The notes under the pieces are model-generated. The model was not told the origin of the DNA. It saw only the letters and a list, made by a program, of their open reading frames with translations, and ran no database searches. Shown one piece after another: positions 23,946-33,063 of a stretch of DNA of 64,000 bases. Every line of letters starts with the position of its first letter. Positions within the stretch are counted from its first letter, which is position 1. The stretch comes from Cohnella sp. AR92. Lineage in GTDB: Bacteria > Bacillota > Bacilli > Paenibacillales > Paenibacillaceae. The translations under genes and the position numbers were made by a program. Where the stretch lies: assembly GCF_003990975.1 (NCBI RefSeq), contig NZ_RZJR01000007.1:295760-359759 (forward strand), in the 5' to 3' direction.

Positions 23946-24062
23946 GTCCCGCATCGCGGGAATTTCATATCGCGGTAGACCCGCCAGGAATAGATTATGT
24001 CGGACCGCTGCCGAATATCCTTGGATTTACGCGTTAGAATAGCCCCGAGGGCAGGGTAAACG

Positions 24063-24258
24063 CTAACGGAAATGAGAGACCTTTAGCGACACCAGAAACC
24101 AGACTTTAGGATTTAACGGAAATAAGAGACGCTTAAACGGAGATTCGTGGCCAAATCAAACTGTTCTCGTTAAAATAAGAGCCCCTGGTTCCGTTAGATT
24201 TGTAAAAGGCCGATTCCCGGGGAAATAAGGGCCCCTGGTTCCCTTAGAGCTTAGAGTG
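24063..24258. repeat. Four degenerate copies of a ~50-53-bp repeat
   Basis: AATAAGAG-type cores at 24071, 24121, 24174 and 24224, spaced 50, 53 and 50 bp. Each is flanked by TAACGG/GTTAAA- and CTTTAG/CGTTAG-like partly complementary ends. The rest of 23946-24314 holds no gene. Confidence 0.75.
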
Positions 24259-24314
24259 AGGGCTGTGCAGCTTACTGGCTTCCCCAAGAAAGCGGAAATG
24301 CGCCATAAATGACA

Positions 24315-24354
24315 AATAGCGGCACGGGGATCGCCCCCGATGCCGCTATTTTTG
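24315..24354. terminator. Terminator of ltaS
   Basis: AATAGCGGCA (24315-24324) / TGCCGCTATT (24341-24350) with inner CGGGG/CCCCG; usable in either direction. Confidence 0.8.
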
Positions 24355-24368
24355 CTGCCTTCAACTAT

Positions 24369-26240
24369 TTATTGATGCTTCGGAAGCGACCGAACATACG
24401 CGTCAGACATGCTGAGCAGCTCCAGCGCCCGCTCATATTGCTCCGATGTCGCTCCCTCCGCCTTCTCTCCCGCGAATGTGGAGAACGTGCCGTCTTCGAA
24501 TTCCTTGCCCGGAATGAACACGCCCTCGTCATTAAGGAACGAGCCCGACGGCAGGTAGTACCTCTCGGGAATCACGTTGCTCGTCTCGTTCAGGATATCT
24601 TGCCCGAACAGAACGTGATCGTCAAGCGGGATGCCCGCCAGGTTCGCGATCGTCGGGAACAGATCGGATTGCGCTCCCACTTGCTCGAGCACCTTCGGCT
24701 CGACCGCCGGTTCGCCCGGGGCAGGAGCCGGGAGCTTGAGGATGAGCGGAATGTTCATCATGTCCTGAACCTGATAATCCCGGCCGTAAATCTCCTTCAT
24801 CAGCTTCTTCTCGTCGGAGGTGAGCGAATAGATCGGCAGACCCATATGATCCCCGTAAATCACGACCAGGCTGTTGTCCCAGACTCCGTTCGCCTTGAGC
24901 TTGTCGATGAATTGCCCGAGCGCCCAGTCCGCATAGTTCTGAGCCTGAATGTAATGCCCGACCAGCGTGCCCTTGTAGCGGTCCGGCAGCTCCATCTTCG
25001 CTTTGCGCTGAGGCAGGTTGAACGGATGATGCCCGGACATGGAGATAACCTGCGTATAGAACGGCTTGCCGGTCGCCTGCATCTTCGCGAGCTCGTCAGC
25101 CGTCTTGGAATAGAGAACCTCATCGGACGCCGCGAACATAACCGTATCCTCGTCGCCGAAGAACTTCTTATCGTAATAGTGGCCCCAATCCAAAGCCTTG
25201 TACAGTTCTCCGCGATTCCAGAACTCCACGTCGTTCGTATGGAACGTGGCCGTGTCGTAACCATTCTCGCCGAACGTTCTCGGCATGCTCGGAAGCTCCT
25301 TGTCCGCATACTCCGAGGAAGCCGCCCCGTGCTGCGGAATCAGGAAGGAAGTGTTTACGACGAATTCGGCATCCGAGGTATTCCCTTGTCCGACCTGCTG
25401 GAAGAAGTGATTGAAGTACAGGCTCTCTCCCGCCAGCTTGTTCATGTTCGGGGTAATCTCCTGCCCGTCCAGCTTCATCCCGATCAGGAAGTTCTGGAAC
25501 GCCTCGAGCTGAATGATGATGACATTCTTGCCTTCCGCCGCTCCCCAATAAGCCGGCGAAGCCGGTTCCTGCTCGCCTTTAAGCGCCGCAACAGAAGCCG
25601 GGGTAATCTCGCTGACATCGACCGGTTCGTCCTTCGAGGTTCCGAATGCCACATAGACTTCGTAATTCAGAATGCCCATGTTCCTGGCCTGGACCAGCTC
25701 GTTCATGCTGCTTCTATTCGGCAAGACGGTGCAAACGCAAGCTACGATGGCCAGGGCTCCGATCGCGATGAAGTACCCGCTCCGCTCCCGAACCGCCGCT
25801 TTGCGTCCCCAAGCCCGCATTTTTCTGCTGGATACCAACGCTATGAAAATAAGAACGATATCGACATAGACCAATAAGAAGTAAGGATGCAAGAGGGAGA
25901 ATACGCTTCCCTTGACTTCGGTTACCTGATTCATCTGCTGAAGCGCATGATAGGTTACGATAACGCCGAAATACTTATAATACATAATGACCGCGAAGTA
26001 GACGCTGGTCATTAGCAGATTCGCTATCGTATAAGCGCCGAGCTTCTTTTTCGGGAAGAGGAGCTCCACCAGGCTAAACACGAACCAGACGGCAGGCAAT
26101 CCGGTCACCAGCGGCATCCAAGCATTCTCGTTCTCGAAGATGACGTAGTGCGCCAGATAGATTTTGAGCATCATCAGAATGGTAAAGAAGACAAACGGCT
26201 TGGAGAAGAACATCCGCCATCGTTGTCCTGTCGTCATCAT
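24369..26240 (-). CDS. ltaS: LTA synthase family protein (polyglycerolphosphate transferase)
   Basis: A 623-residue membrane protein: about five transmembrane segments (residues 15-175), a linker, then an extracellular sulfatase-like catalytic domain. Metal/active-site residues expected in LtaS are present: Glu246 (IIQLEAF), the nucleophile Thr288 (GQGNTSDAEF), FWNRGELY, SGHHPF (His404-405) and YGDH (Asp464-His465). LtaS polymerises lipoteichoic acid from phosphatidylglycerol on the outer face of the membrane. A primase-type (YvgJ) role cannot be excluded. It is a single gene with its own terminator. Confidence 0.92.
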   Translation of the reverse strand: MMTTGQRWRMFFSKPFVFFTILMMLKIYLAHYVIFENENAWMPLVTGLPAVWFVFSLVELLFPKKKLGAYTIANLLMTSVYFAVIMYYKYFGVIVTYHALQQMNQVTEVKGSVFSLLHPYFLLVYVDIVLIFIALVSSRKMRAWGRKAAVRERSGYFIAIGALAIVACVCTVLPNRSSMNELVQARNMGILNYEVYVAFGTSKDEPVDVSEITPASVAALKGEQEPASPAYWGAAEGKNVIIIQLEAFQNFLIGMKLDGQEITPNMNKLAGESLYFNHFFQQVGQGNTSDAEFVVNTSFLIPQHGAASSEYADKELPSMPRTFGENGYDTATFHTNDVEFWNRGELYKALDWGHYYDKKFFGDEDTVMFAASDEVLYSKTADELAKMQATGKPFYTQVISMSGHHPFNLPQRKAKMELPDRYKGTLVGHYIQAQNYADWALGQFIDKLKANGVWDNSLVVIYGDHMGLPIYSLTSDEKKLMKEIYGRDYQVQDMMNIPLILKLPAPAPGEPAVEPKVLEQVGAQSDLFPTIANLAGIPLDDHVLFGQDILNETSNVIPERYYLPSGSFLNDEGVFIPGKEFEDGTFSTFAGEKAEGATSEQYERALELLSMSDAYVRSLPKHQ

Positions 26241-26399
26241 ATCATCTCCTGGGATCGATCCGGTCTAGGTACTAGCAATTCACCTATTATAGCTGATTTG
26301 CCAACCATAAAAAAGAAGATCCCGATTTGACTTGCACGCGTTCACGTCTTAAAATCCGGCTAATAAGGTATAATGACACGATGAGAGGAAGTGTATGCC

Positions 26400-26693
26400 A
26401 TGGCGATTCGATATTCCCGGCCATACGACGAGATTCTGGATGAGCTGTCGCGCGCTCTTGAGGATATTCCCGATTGCTACGAGACCTTCGAGATGACCCC
26501 GGAGGAATGGAACGAACTGGCGAAGCCGGAGCGGGACGTCTGCATCCGCACGCTGGCCGACGACATGTTCTACGTCCTCGGATCTTCTCCCCATGCGGAG
26601 GCGGGCTCCGGCAAGCTCGAATACGACAAAGCGCACGGAGTGATCAAGGTAATGGCTACTCCCCAGCTCGTTCATTTGGTTGCTCTGAAGTAG
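26400..26693 (+). CDS. Hypothetical small acidic protein
   Basis: A 97-residue protein (IRYSRPYDEILDELSRALED onwards) with no signal peptide, membrane segment or motif that I recognise. It looks globular, helical at the N-terminus and strand-rich at the end (GVIKVMATPQLVHLVAL). ATG 26400 is preferred to GTG 26391 because GAGGAA (26385-26390) touches the GTG. TATAAT at 26369-26374 may be its -10. It stands alone between two leftward genes. Confidence 0.7.
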   Translation: MAIRYSRPYDEILDELSRALEDIPDCYETFEMTPEEWNELAKPERDVCIRTLADDMFYVLGSSPHAEAGSGKLEYDKAHGVIKVMATPQLVHLVALK

Positions 26694-26703
26694 AAAAGGA
26701 GGC

Positions 26704-26955
26704 TCATTCGCTTCCCAATACCCACTCCAGCCATCGCCCGAGCGGAACGAACCCGGCGCGGAAGAACCGGACCGGAGTCCAGACGGGCCAGGATCGCATC
26801 CCGGCAATGGCGATATAGGCGCTGACGGCGATGATTGCCGTAAACAGCGCCTTCTCCATTCCCTTCTTCAGCCCTCCCTCGCCCGAATTCGCAATCTTCG
26901 CCCATCCCCGGAGGAGCACGATCGCGAAGCCGGCCAGCACCAGGATCAGCTTCAT
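26704..26955 (-). CDS. Small membrane protein of the germination operon (GerD-subunit-like candidate)
   Basis: An 83-residue protein with two hydrophobic segments (about residues 3-19 and 37-53) and a basic middle. Its ATG overlaps the stop of the gerC-type gene (TAATG), so it is the last gene of the ger operon and translationally coupled. Small two-TM 'D' proteins encoded in or beside gerA-type operons modulate germinant receptors in Bacillus; this fits in size and place, but no sequence motif was recognised. Confidence 0.7.
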   Translation of the reverse strand: MKLILVLAGFAIVLLRGWAKIANSGEGGLKKGMEKALFTAIIAVSAYIAIAGMRSWPVWTPVRFFRAGFVPLGRWLEWVLGSE

Positions 26956-28175
26956 TACGAATCATCCCCCTCTTCGATCATTTTCTTGAACGACTTGCTC
27001 GTCAGGCCAAGACGCTTGAGCGTGAAGTCCACTTTGGTCTCCAGTTGGATCTGCGAATACCTTTCCGGCCAGTCCGCCTTCATTTTCTTCCATTGCTTCG
27101 GATGCTTGCGGTGGATGAGATCCGCGAAGCCGACGATATCGGCCTTAAGCTTCTGCGTCTCTTCGAATCCGTTCCGCACGACCTCGGAGATCTCTCCCTC
27201 TAATTGCTTCTCTATGCCCTTAATGGTATCGGGCTTATCCAGATCGGCTTTGCAATTCGTCTCGAGCAAGGTTCCTTCCGCCTTGATGTCCACTTTCATC
27301 CTAATCGGCTCGCCTTCGCCTTGCAGGACGGGCTTGACCCGGGTCGAGGCGTTGATAATCTTGATCGCGGATTCCTTGCTGCTCTCCCCCTTCCCGCATC
27401 CCAAGGACATTACCGTCGATTTCACCTGATTCCTCAGAAAGTTGGCGCCGAGAGCTTGTTTGATCTCCAGCCAGCCGGCCAGCCTCCCTTCCCTCAATAC
27501 CGCCAGCCTGCCTAGCTTAAGCTTGGAGGTCATCGTGGTCTTGTTCATCTGGTCCGCAGAGGTCACCGGGGCGCCTCCGGAGATGTAGATCTCGGGGATG
27601 ACGGCATTCTTCGCTTCCGAAGTCATCTCCATCGCCAGCTTATACATGTTGATAAATGGAAGCGCGGAGAAGTCCTTCCTCTCCGTCCTGATCGTCTCGC
27701 GGATGCCGTCTCCCGGAATGATCTGGATCTGCATAAGCTGCTCCAGGATTCGGCGGCCTTCCCCTTTGGTGATCAGCACGGCGACGGTCTCGCGGGAATC
27801 GGAGTTGCGGAAGTAGACATCGATCAACTCTTCCAATCCGCCGCTCTTGGCCAGCTCCTCCCCGATGATGACCACCCGGTTGTGAGAGAAGAAGAGAGTG
27901 CGCGGACTCTCCAGCGTGCTCTGGTAAATGGTCTCGCGAATCGTCGGTCCCTCTGTCGAATAGACCGTGATGGGAAGCTGGGCTCCCCCTTTCATCCCCA
28001 TCGCTCCGGACACGACGGACGGGATCAGCACTTGGTAGGAGACGATCCATCGGTCGTCCTTCCGGTCTATCGCCGTTGCGGAAGTAATGGACAGCTCATT
28101 CAGCTCGGTGCGGTCCCAGCAGCCCGTCAGACTTAATAGCAGAAGCAGCGCCAGCAGCTTGACCCCTTGTTTCAA
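26955..28175 (-). CDS. gerC: Ger(x)C family spore germination lipoprotein
   Basis: A 406-residue protein. TTG 28175 is chosen: AAAGGAGG lies ahead, and it gives a signal peptide with lipobox LTGCWD (LLALLLLLSLTGC), the family hallmark. The mature part has the GerAC pattern (ELNELSITSATAIDRKD, ESPRTLFFSHNRVVIIGEEL, and the C-terminal GFADLIHRKHPKQWKK). It is the lipid-anchored C subunit of a germinant receptor in the spore inner membrane. Its start overlaps the gerB stop and it is followed by a small membrane protein. Confidence 0.93.
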   Translation of the reverse strand: MKQGVKLLALLLLLSLTGCWDRTELNELSITSATAIDRKDDRWIVSYQVLIPSVVSGAMGMKGGAQLPITVYSTEGPTIRETIYQSTLESPRTLFFSHNRVVIIGEELAKSGGLEELIDVYFRNSDSRETVAVLITKGEGRRILEQLMQIQIIPGDGIRETIRTERKDFSALPFINMYKLAMEMTSEAKNAVIPEIYISGGAPVTSADQMNKTTMTSKLKLGRLAVLREGRLAGWLEIKQALGANFLRNQVKSTVMSLGCGKGESSKESAIKIINASTRVKPVLQGEGEPIRMKVDIKAEGTLLETNCKADLDKPDTIKGIEKQLEGEISEVVRNGFEETQKLKADIVGFADLIHRKHPKQWKKMKADWPERYSQIQLETKVDFTLKRLGLTSKSFKKMIEEGDDS

Positions 28176-29281
28176 GCGTCGGACCCTCCTTTGGATGGTT
28201 TGGTTCCCCCTGCCAGCCAGTAGAGAGCGGCCAGTGCGATCGGCAGCGCGAGATTGAAGACCAGGAGCACGACCGTGTTGGTATTCGTGGTGAGATCCTG
28301 GTTCATGTCGTGGGGCCAGCTGAAGGCCGTGTCCAGCCACAGCAGCATTCCCATCGCGACCAGTAGCGGCGAGCGGGAGAAGGGCAGCTTGAGAGTCGTC
28401 TCGAGCAGATGGATCGCCCCGTAGAAGAACAAGCTAAGCTTGAGGAAGGCCGTCATCATCCAGAACGCGAAGAAGAAGGCTTCCACCCTCTCGATGAAGT
28501 TGCCCACTTCGATTAAGCCCACCAGCTCGAAGGACGAGTATTCCATGGATTGCACCAGATTCGGCCCGAAGACGAACAAAGCTTGAAGAACCGTCACGGT
28601 CAGCTCTATGCCTACCAAGGCAACTCCCCATACGGCGCTGCTCGTGACTTCCTTCGGCCGAAGCATGTGAGGAGCTAGCAGCAGCACGATCGCAACTTCC
28701 GAGAACCAGCCGAGAGGCGTTATTCCGCCAAGCAGAATTCGATTCCAGGCGTGATCGGCAATCGGCAGGATCTTATGCCAGTTCATGATGTTCAGCAGCA
28801 GCAGGGTCGACAGCAAGAACAGCGGACCCGAGGCCGCCAAGACCAAGAAGGAGATTCTGGCGATCGGAGCAATCCCCTTTGCCGCGGCATACATCAGAAC
28901 GAGAACGGCCACTCCTTTGAGCACGATCTTGGGCGTCGTCCCCAGGACTTCCACAGAGATAAAAGTGGTGAACTCGTGAAGAGAGGTCGAGGCAACCGAA
29001 TAGTAGTAAGCCGCGAGCAGAAGCCCTGCCACCGGCGAGAGATAACGGACCGACGATTCATTCAGCCACTTGGGAAAAGGAACCCCGCTCTTCGCTTCGG
29101 CGGCGAACCGCCCCAGCATCCAGGCAGCGATAAACGCGGCGCAGGCGGAGAGGATCAGCGAGATCCAGGCATCTTGAGCCACATAGCCCATCACTGTCTT
29201 CGGCACGATAAGCAGCGCCGTCGGCGAGATGACCATCACCACGAGCGCCGTGCACTGCGCTTTCGTTAGGCTGGGCGTCAT
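28172..29281 (-). CDS. gerB: GerAB/YndE-type germination permease-like subunit (B1)
   Basis: A 369-residue integral membrane protein with about ten hydrophobic segments, of the amino-acid permease-like GerAB family (SLTKAQCTALVVMVISPTAL at the start; GNFIERVEAFFFAFWM in the second half). The B subunit is thought to bind the germinant. ATGA overlap with gerA upstream and TTGA overlap with gerC downstream show tight coupling. The operon encodes a second B-type protein, which is unusual. Confidence 0.92.
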   Translation of the reverse strand: MTPSLTKAQCTALVVMVISPTALLIVPKTVMGYVAQDAWISLILSACAAFIAAWMLGRFAAEAKSGVPFPKWLNESSVRYLSPVAGLLLAAYYYSVASTSLHEFTTFISVEVLGTTPKIVLKGVAVLVLMYAAAKGIAPIARISFLVLAASGPLFLLSTLLLLNIMNWHKILPIADHAWNRILLGGITPLGWFSEVAIVLLLAPHMLRPKEVTSSAVWGVALVGIELTVTVLQALFVFGPNLVQSMEYSSFELVGLIEVGNFIERVEAFFFAFWMMTAFLKLSLFFYGAIHLLETTLKLPFSRSPLLVAMGMLLWLDTAFSWPHDMNQDLTTNTNTVVLLVFNLALPIALAALYWLAGGTKPSKGGSDA

Positions 29282-30912
29282 CGGTCTCCCCCTTCCCGTT
29301 TGCGGTCCGAACCGGAAGGAACTCTCATCGAGTCGGCTTGCCTTGTCGCGTTATGCTGGCCGGATACCATCGGACGTTTCTTCATGATCGGCCACGGCAC
29401 TCTTACGAGAACGTCTTTCATATTGTTCCAGATAAACGGCGCCAACGGGGTCATGTACGGAATGCCGAAGGACTTCAAGCTCACCAGATGGATGAGCAGC
29501 ACCATAAGGCCGGACATGATCCCGAATAAGCCCAGCGTTCCTCCCAGGATCATCATGAAGAAGCGGATGAGCCGCGCCGCCGCCGACATGTTCGTCGTGG
29601 GGATAACGAAGTTCGCGATCGCCGTGAAGGAGACGACGATGATCATCGCCGCGGAGACAAGCCCGGCCTGTACGGCCGCCTGCCCCAGCACGAGGGCGCC
29701 GACGATCGAGATCGCGGGACCGACGACGCGGGGCATTCGGACCCCGGCTTCCCGGAGCACCTCGAAGGTAAGCTCCATGAGCAGAGCCTCGACAAGCGCC
29801 GGAAAAGGGACGCCTTCCCGCTGCGAGGCAAGGCTGATCAGCAGCGGAGTCGGCAGCATCTCCTGATGGAAGGTCGTTATGGCGATATAGAGCGACGGAA
29901 GCAGAATCGAGACGAGGAAGGAGATATATCGAATGATTCGCAGGAAGGAAGCGATATCGTACCTCGAATAGTAGTCTTCGCTCGATTGGAAGAACTTCAC
30001 GAAGCTGGACGGAGCGAGCAGAGCGAAGGGACTTCCGTCTACGATAATCGCGGCCTGTCCTTCCAACAGCCCGGCCGCCACCGCATCCGGACGCTCCGTG
30101 TTCTGGATCGTAGGGAACAAGGTCCAGGTCTCCTCCTGGATGAATTCTTCGATGTACCCGCTGTCCAGGATGCTGTCGACGTCTATCTTGGCAAGCCTGT
30201 CCCGAATCTCCTTCACCGCCGCAGGCAGCGTTATTCCCTCGAGATACAGCAGATTCACGAAGGTCCCCGTCTTCCTTCCGATCGTGAAGCTCTCGACGCG
30301 AAGATCGGGCGATTTGATCCGGCGTCGCAGGAGCGTCATGTTCGTCAGGATGCTCTCCGTGAAGCTCTCCTTCGGCCCTCTCGTAACGGTCTGCGAGCTC
30401 GGCTCCTCCACCGACCTCCTCTCTCCGCCCGTCGTCGCCGCGGCGAACGTTGCGGCGACGCCGTCTGTCAGAATAATGGAGTACCCGTTCAGAAGATAAG
30501 TAACCAGGTCTCCCATCTTATTCAGCTCTTGCAGCCGGCCGACCGGCAGGTTCTCCCGCACATGGGCGATGCGGTCGCCGGTGAGCTTGCCGACCGTCCA
30601 CTCCATCAGCGGCGTCATGACATACCGGTTGACCAGCTCGCTGTCGACGATGCTCTCCAGGTACAGAACGGCGGCTACGCTGTCTCCCTCGCTCCCTCCA
30701 ATCTCCCTGACCGTCAGGTCGGCGCTGTCGCCAAGCAGCCTTCGTACATCTGCGAGATTCTTCTTCAAGCTTCGGGACAGCGCGGCATTCAGATCAGCGG
30801 ATCGGGCAGGACCCTGCCCGGCTCCGGAGGACGAGTGTTGCGCCTTCCGCCGGCCTTGTTGGGAGCGGCCTGAGGAACGGAAGAAAGGAAGCAATTGCCC
30901 AAACCATCTCAT
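29278..30912 (-). CDS. gerA: GerA family spore germination protein
   Basis: A 544-residue protein. The N-terminal soluble half contains SGDSADLTVREIGG-like and VLYLESIVDSELVNRYVMTP elements of GerAA. The C-terminal half has about five membrane segments, with the conserved RIIRYISFLVSILLPSLYIA and FTAIANFVIPTTNMSAAARL. It is the A subunit, now viewed as the oligomeric ion-channel part of germinant receptors. Only four bases separate it from the B2 gene; it overlaps B1 by four bases. Confidence 0.95.
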   Translation of the reverse strand: MRWFGQLLPFFRSSGRSQQGRRKAQHSSSGAGQGPARSADLNAALSRSLKKNLADVRRLLGDSADLTVREIGGSEGDSVAAVLYLESIVDSELVNRYVMTPLMEWTVGKLTGDRIAHVRENLPVGRLQELNKMGDLVTYLLNGYSIILTDGVAATFAAATTGGERRSVEEPSSQTVTRGPKESFTESILTNMTLLRRRIKSPDLRVESFTIGRKTGTFVNLLYLEGITLPAAVKEIRDRLAKIDVDSILDSGYIEEFIQEETWTLFPTIQNTERPDAVAAGLLEGQAAIIVDGSPFALLAPSSFVKFFQSSEDYYSRYDIASFLRIIRYISFLVSILLPSLYIAITTFHQEMLPTPLLISLASQREGVPFPALVEALLMELTFEVLREAGVRMPRVVGPAISIVGALVLGQAAVQAGLVSAAMIIVVSFTAIANFVIPTTNMSAAARLIRFFMMILGGTLGLFGIMSGLMVLLIHLVSLKSFGIPYMTPLAPFIWNNMKDVLVRVPWPIMKKRPMVSGQHNATRQADSMRVPSGSDRKREGGDR

Positions 30913-30916
30913 ACCA

Positions 30917-32011
30917 TTAGTTCTCCGCTCTTCGGGATTTGAAGGATCGAATCAGGATAACGGCCAAGATCAGATAAGGAATGACGATCTGGAAGATCGG
31001 AAAGTGATAATTGAGGTTCAGCTTAAACCCGATCCTCACTTGTTCCATATAGCTGCGGAAAGCAAGCGCTCCGGCGAAAATAAGAATGCCGATCGGCGGG
31101 ATGCACCTTCTCCACTTGCTTCCGGAGAGCTGGGACAAAGCAAGCACCGCTCCCAGGAAATAAGCCGTTTGCTTCAGATAAACCCCCGTGAACAACAAAA
31201 GAAGGATAATGGGATCCAGCCTCTCCACGATTCCTCCGACGTTAATGAGGTTTGTCATCTGCAGCAGGGGAATCACGGTAAAGAAAGACATCTTGCCCAG
31301 CACCGATAGGATCAGAGCATTGGCGATGACGAGAAACAGTCCCGCGAAGAGGAATGCCATAATCGTCGTGCGGAAGGTTCGGGATACCGAATCGGTCATT
31401 CGCCAGAACATGAGGAACAGCACCATCTCTCCGAAAGGGAAAGAGATAAGCTCCGGCAAGGCTGCGGCAACGACGGGCTTCAGTCCTCGCTCCAGCACCG
31501 GCTCCATGTTCTCAAGGTGAACCAGATTGGTTAACAGCACGAAACAGATAACCAACGCGTAGAAGAATACGATCCAAGGAAGGACCAGCTCCGTCAGCCT
31601 AAAAAAAACGTCCGCGCCATGATACACGGCGTAAGCCGAGAGAAGCACTACCATGAACAAAAGGAAGACAAGCGGCGTATTGGGCAGGAGGAATGCATTC
31701 AACAGATCGCCGAATTCCCTGACATTGCGCACGGATTTATAAGTGAAATAAAAAATGTAGGCGAGGGCGATCGCCGTTCCAAGCACGCGGCCGAAATACT
31801 TCGGCAGAAGCTCGATCAGCGACAGGTTCGGTTCTTTGCGGTAAATCTGCAGCGTCGCCGTTAGGAGAAGCACCGCCCCGGCCAGCATTCCGACGAACAC
31901 CGCGATCCAAGCATCCCCCTTGGCCGGTCCGGCAAGAAGAAACAGCGGAGAGCTTCCCAACTGAAATAGAATGACCGCTGATGCAAGCTGCTGCTGGCTT
32001 GTGGCCTGCAT
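30917..32011 (-). CDS. Second GerAB-type germination permease-like subunit (B2)
   Basis: A 364-residue integral membrane protein of the GerAB/endospore-germination permease family (QLASAVILFQLGSSPLFLLA; KSVRNVREFGDLLNAFLLPN; NVGGIVERLDPIILLLLFTG). ATG 32011 with AGGCGGGAG upstream gives the normal length; 31 in-frame residues further upstream look non-coding. It is the first gene of the five-gene operon B2-A-B1-C-D. It is clearly distinct in sequence from B1, so the receptor may sense two germinants or form alternative complexes. Confidence 0.9.
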   Translation of the reverse strand: MQATSQQQLASAVILFQLGSSPLFLLAGPAKGDAWIAVFVGMLAGAVLLLTATLQIYRKEPNLSLIELLPKYFGRVLGTAIALAYIFYFTYKSVRNVREFGDLLNAFLLPNTPLVFLLFMVVLLSAYAVYHGADVFFRLTELVLPWIVFFYALVICFVLLTNLVHLENMEPVLERGLKPVVAAALPELISFPFGEMVLFLMFWRMTDSVSRTFRTTIMAFLFAGLFLVIANALILSVLGKMSFFTVIPLLQMTNLINVGGIVERLDPIILLLLFTGVYLKQTAYFLGAVLALSQLSGSKWRRCIPPIGILIFAGALAFRSYMEQVRIGFKLNLNYHFPIFQIVIPYLILAVILIRSFKSRRAEN

Positions 32012-32067
32012 GACGGCTCCCGCCTTTCTCTCAAGATAGGCACGCGCGGCGACGCGCGAGTTAATGA

Positions 32068-32098
32068 TAATATGGAGGAAAAGGAAGGAAATTATTCC
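32068..32098 (-). promoter_or_regulatory. Sigma-G-like promoter of the ger operon
   Basis: Leftward GGAATA (32098-32093), 18 bases, CATATTA (32074-32068). This resembles the forespore sigma-G pattern TGAATA / CATnnTA, expected for germinant-receptor operons. TSS would fall near 32060, about 50 bases before the start codon. Confidence 0.5.
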
Positions 32099-32199
32099 AC
32101 GCAAGCAAAAACGCCTGCGGCGTCCTCCGGACGCTAAAGAAGCTTTGCGGAGGTTATTCCGAAATAGACGAGCGTGAAATTTATGGCATTCCGAATAAC

Positions 32200-32240
32200 A
32201 AAAAAAGCAGCCGCCTGCCGCTGCTAGCGGCGTGGCTGCT
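32200..32240 (-). terminator. Terminator of the chemotaxis operon
   Basis: AGCAGCC (32206-32212) / GGCTGCT (32234-32240) with inner GCCGCT/AGCGGC stem, then seven T leftward. Confidence 0.88.
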
Positions 32241-32251
32241 GCCGTTGAATA

Positions 32252-32617
32252 TTAAGAATGAGCAAGCGCCTTCGACACGACGTCCAACACCCGGCCTTCA
32301 TAGAACGGCTTGGTGACGAAATCCCACGCGCCCGCGCGAATCGCTTCGGCAATCATCGACTGCTGCCCGAGAGCGGAGAAGATGATGATCTTCGCCTCCG
32401 GATTCACCTCTCGAATTTGCTTAATCGCGGTGATTCCGTCCATTACCGGCATGGAGATGTCCATCGTCAACAGTTCCGGCCGGTGCCGAACATAGAGCTC
32501 CACGGCCTGCAGGCCGTTGCCGGCCTCCGCGACGATCTCGTGACCGCCTCTGATCAAGAGGGACGAGAGCAGCTCTCTCATGACCGGCGCGTCGTCGGCG
32601 ATCAGGATTCGAGCCAT
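32252..32617 (-). CDS. cheY: CheY-like response regulator
   Basis: A 121-residue stand-alone receiver with Asp8/Asp9, phospho-acceptor Asp53 (TMDISMPVMDG), a Ser in IIFSALG and Lys in TKPF. It matches the CheY of Bacillus-type systems in size. Its start lies 16 bases inside the cheW gene. It is the last gene of the operon cheA-mcp-cheW-cheY, so it should receive phosphate from that CheA. Confidence 0.92.
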   Translation of the reverse strand: MARILIADDAPVMRELLSSLLIRGGHEIVAEAGNGLQAVELYVRHRPELLTMDISMPVMDGITAIKQIREVNPEAKIIIFSALGQQSMIAEAIRAGAWDFVTKPFYEGRVLDVVSKALAHS

Positions 32618-33042
32618 GCTTGTCCCTCCAATATGCGGGATAGACTCAGGATGCCGAGCAGGCCTTCTTCCGTGTGTCCGATTCCTTCGCAGTTGAAGCC
32701 GTCCCTCATCGCTTGCGCTCCCTCGGCGGGCTGCACCGAAGTCAATTGAACGACTTGCGACACTCCGTCCACCTTTACCCCTACTTGCTCTCCGCGGTGA
32801 TCGACGACGATAATTCTTGCCATGGAAGTCATCTCCGTCTCCTCGATCCCCATCTGATACCTCAAGCTGACGATCGGCACCATGTTCCCCCGCACGTTGG
32901 TGACCCCCAGAATATGCGGTTTGCTTCCGGGAATCGCCGTAACATGCTGAGGCTTGATGATCTCGCCGATCTCTTCGATTCGAATCGCATACCGCTGGCC
33001 GGCGACCTCCAGCTTCACGTATTGATCGGTCGTTGCGCTCAT
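32602..33042 (-). CDS. cheW: CheW-type chemotaxis adaptor
   Basis: A 146-residue protein forming one CheW domain (QRYAIRIEEIGEIIKPQHVT, ILGVTNVRGNMVPIVSLR, IIVVDHRGEQVGVKVDGV). It couples receptors to CheA at the membrane array. It lies between the receptor and cheY genes of the same operon, with 21 bases after the receptor gene. Confidence 0.93.
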   Translation of the reverse strand: MSATTDQYVKLEVAGQRYAIRIEEIGEIIKPQHVTAIPGSKPHILGVTNVRGNMVPIVSLRYQMGIEETEMTSMARIIVVDHRGEQVGVKVDGVSQVVQLTSVQPAEGAQAMRDGFNCEGIGHTEEGLLGILSLSRILEGQAWLES

Positions 33043-33063
33043 CGCGTCTTCCTCGCCTTCCGC

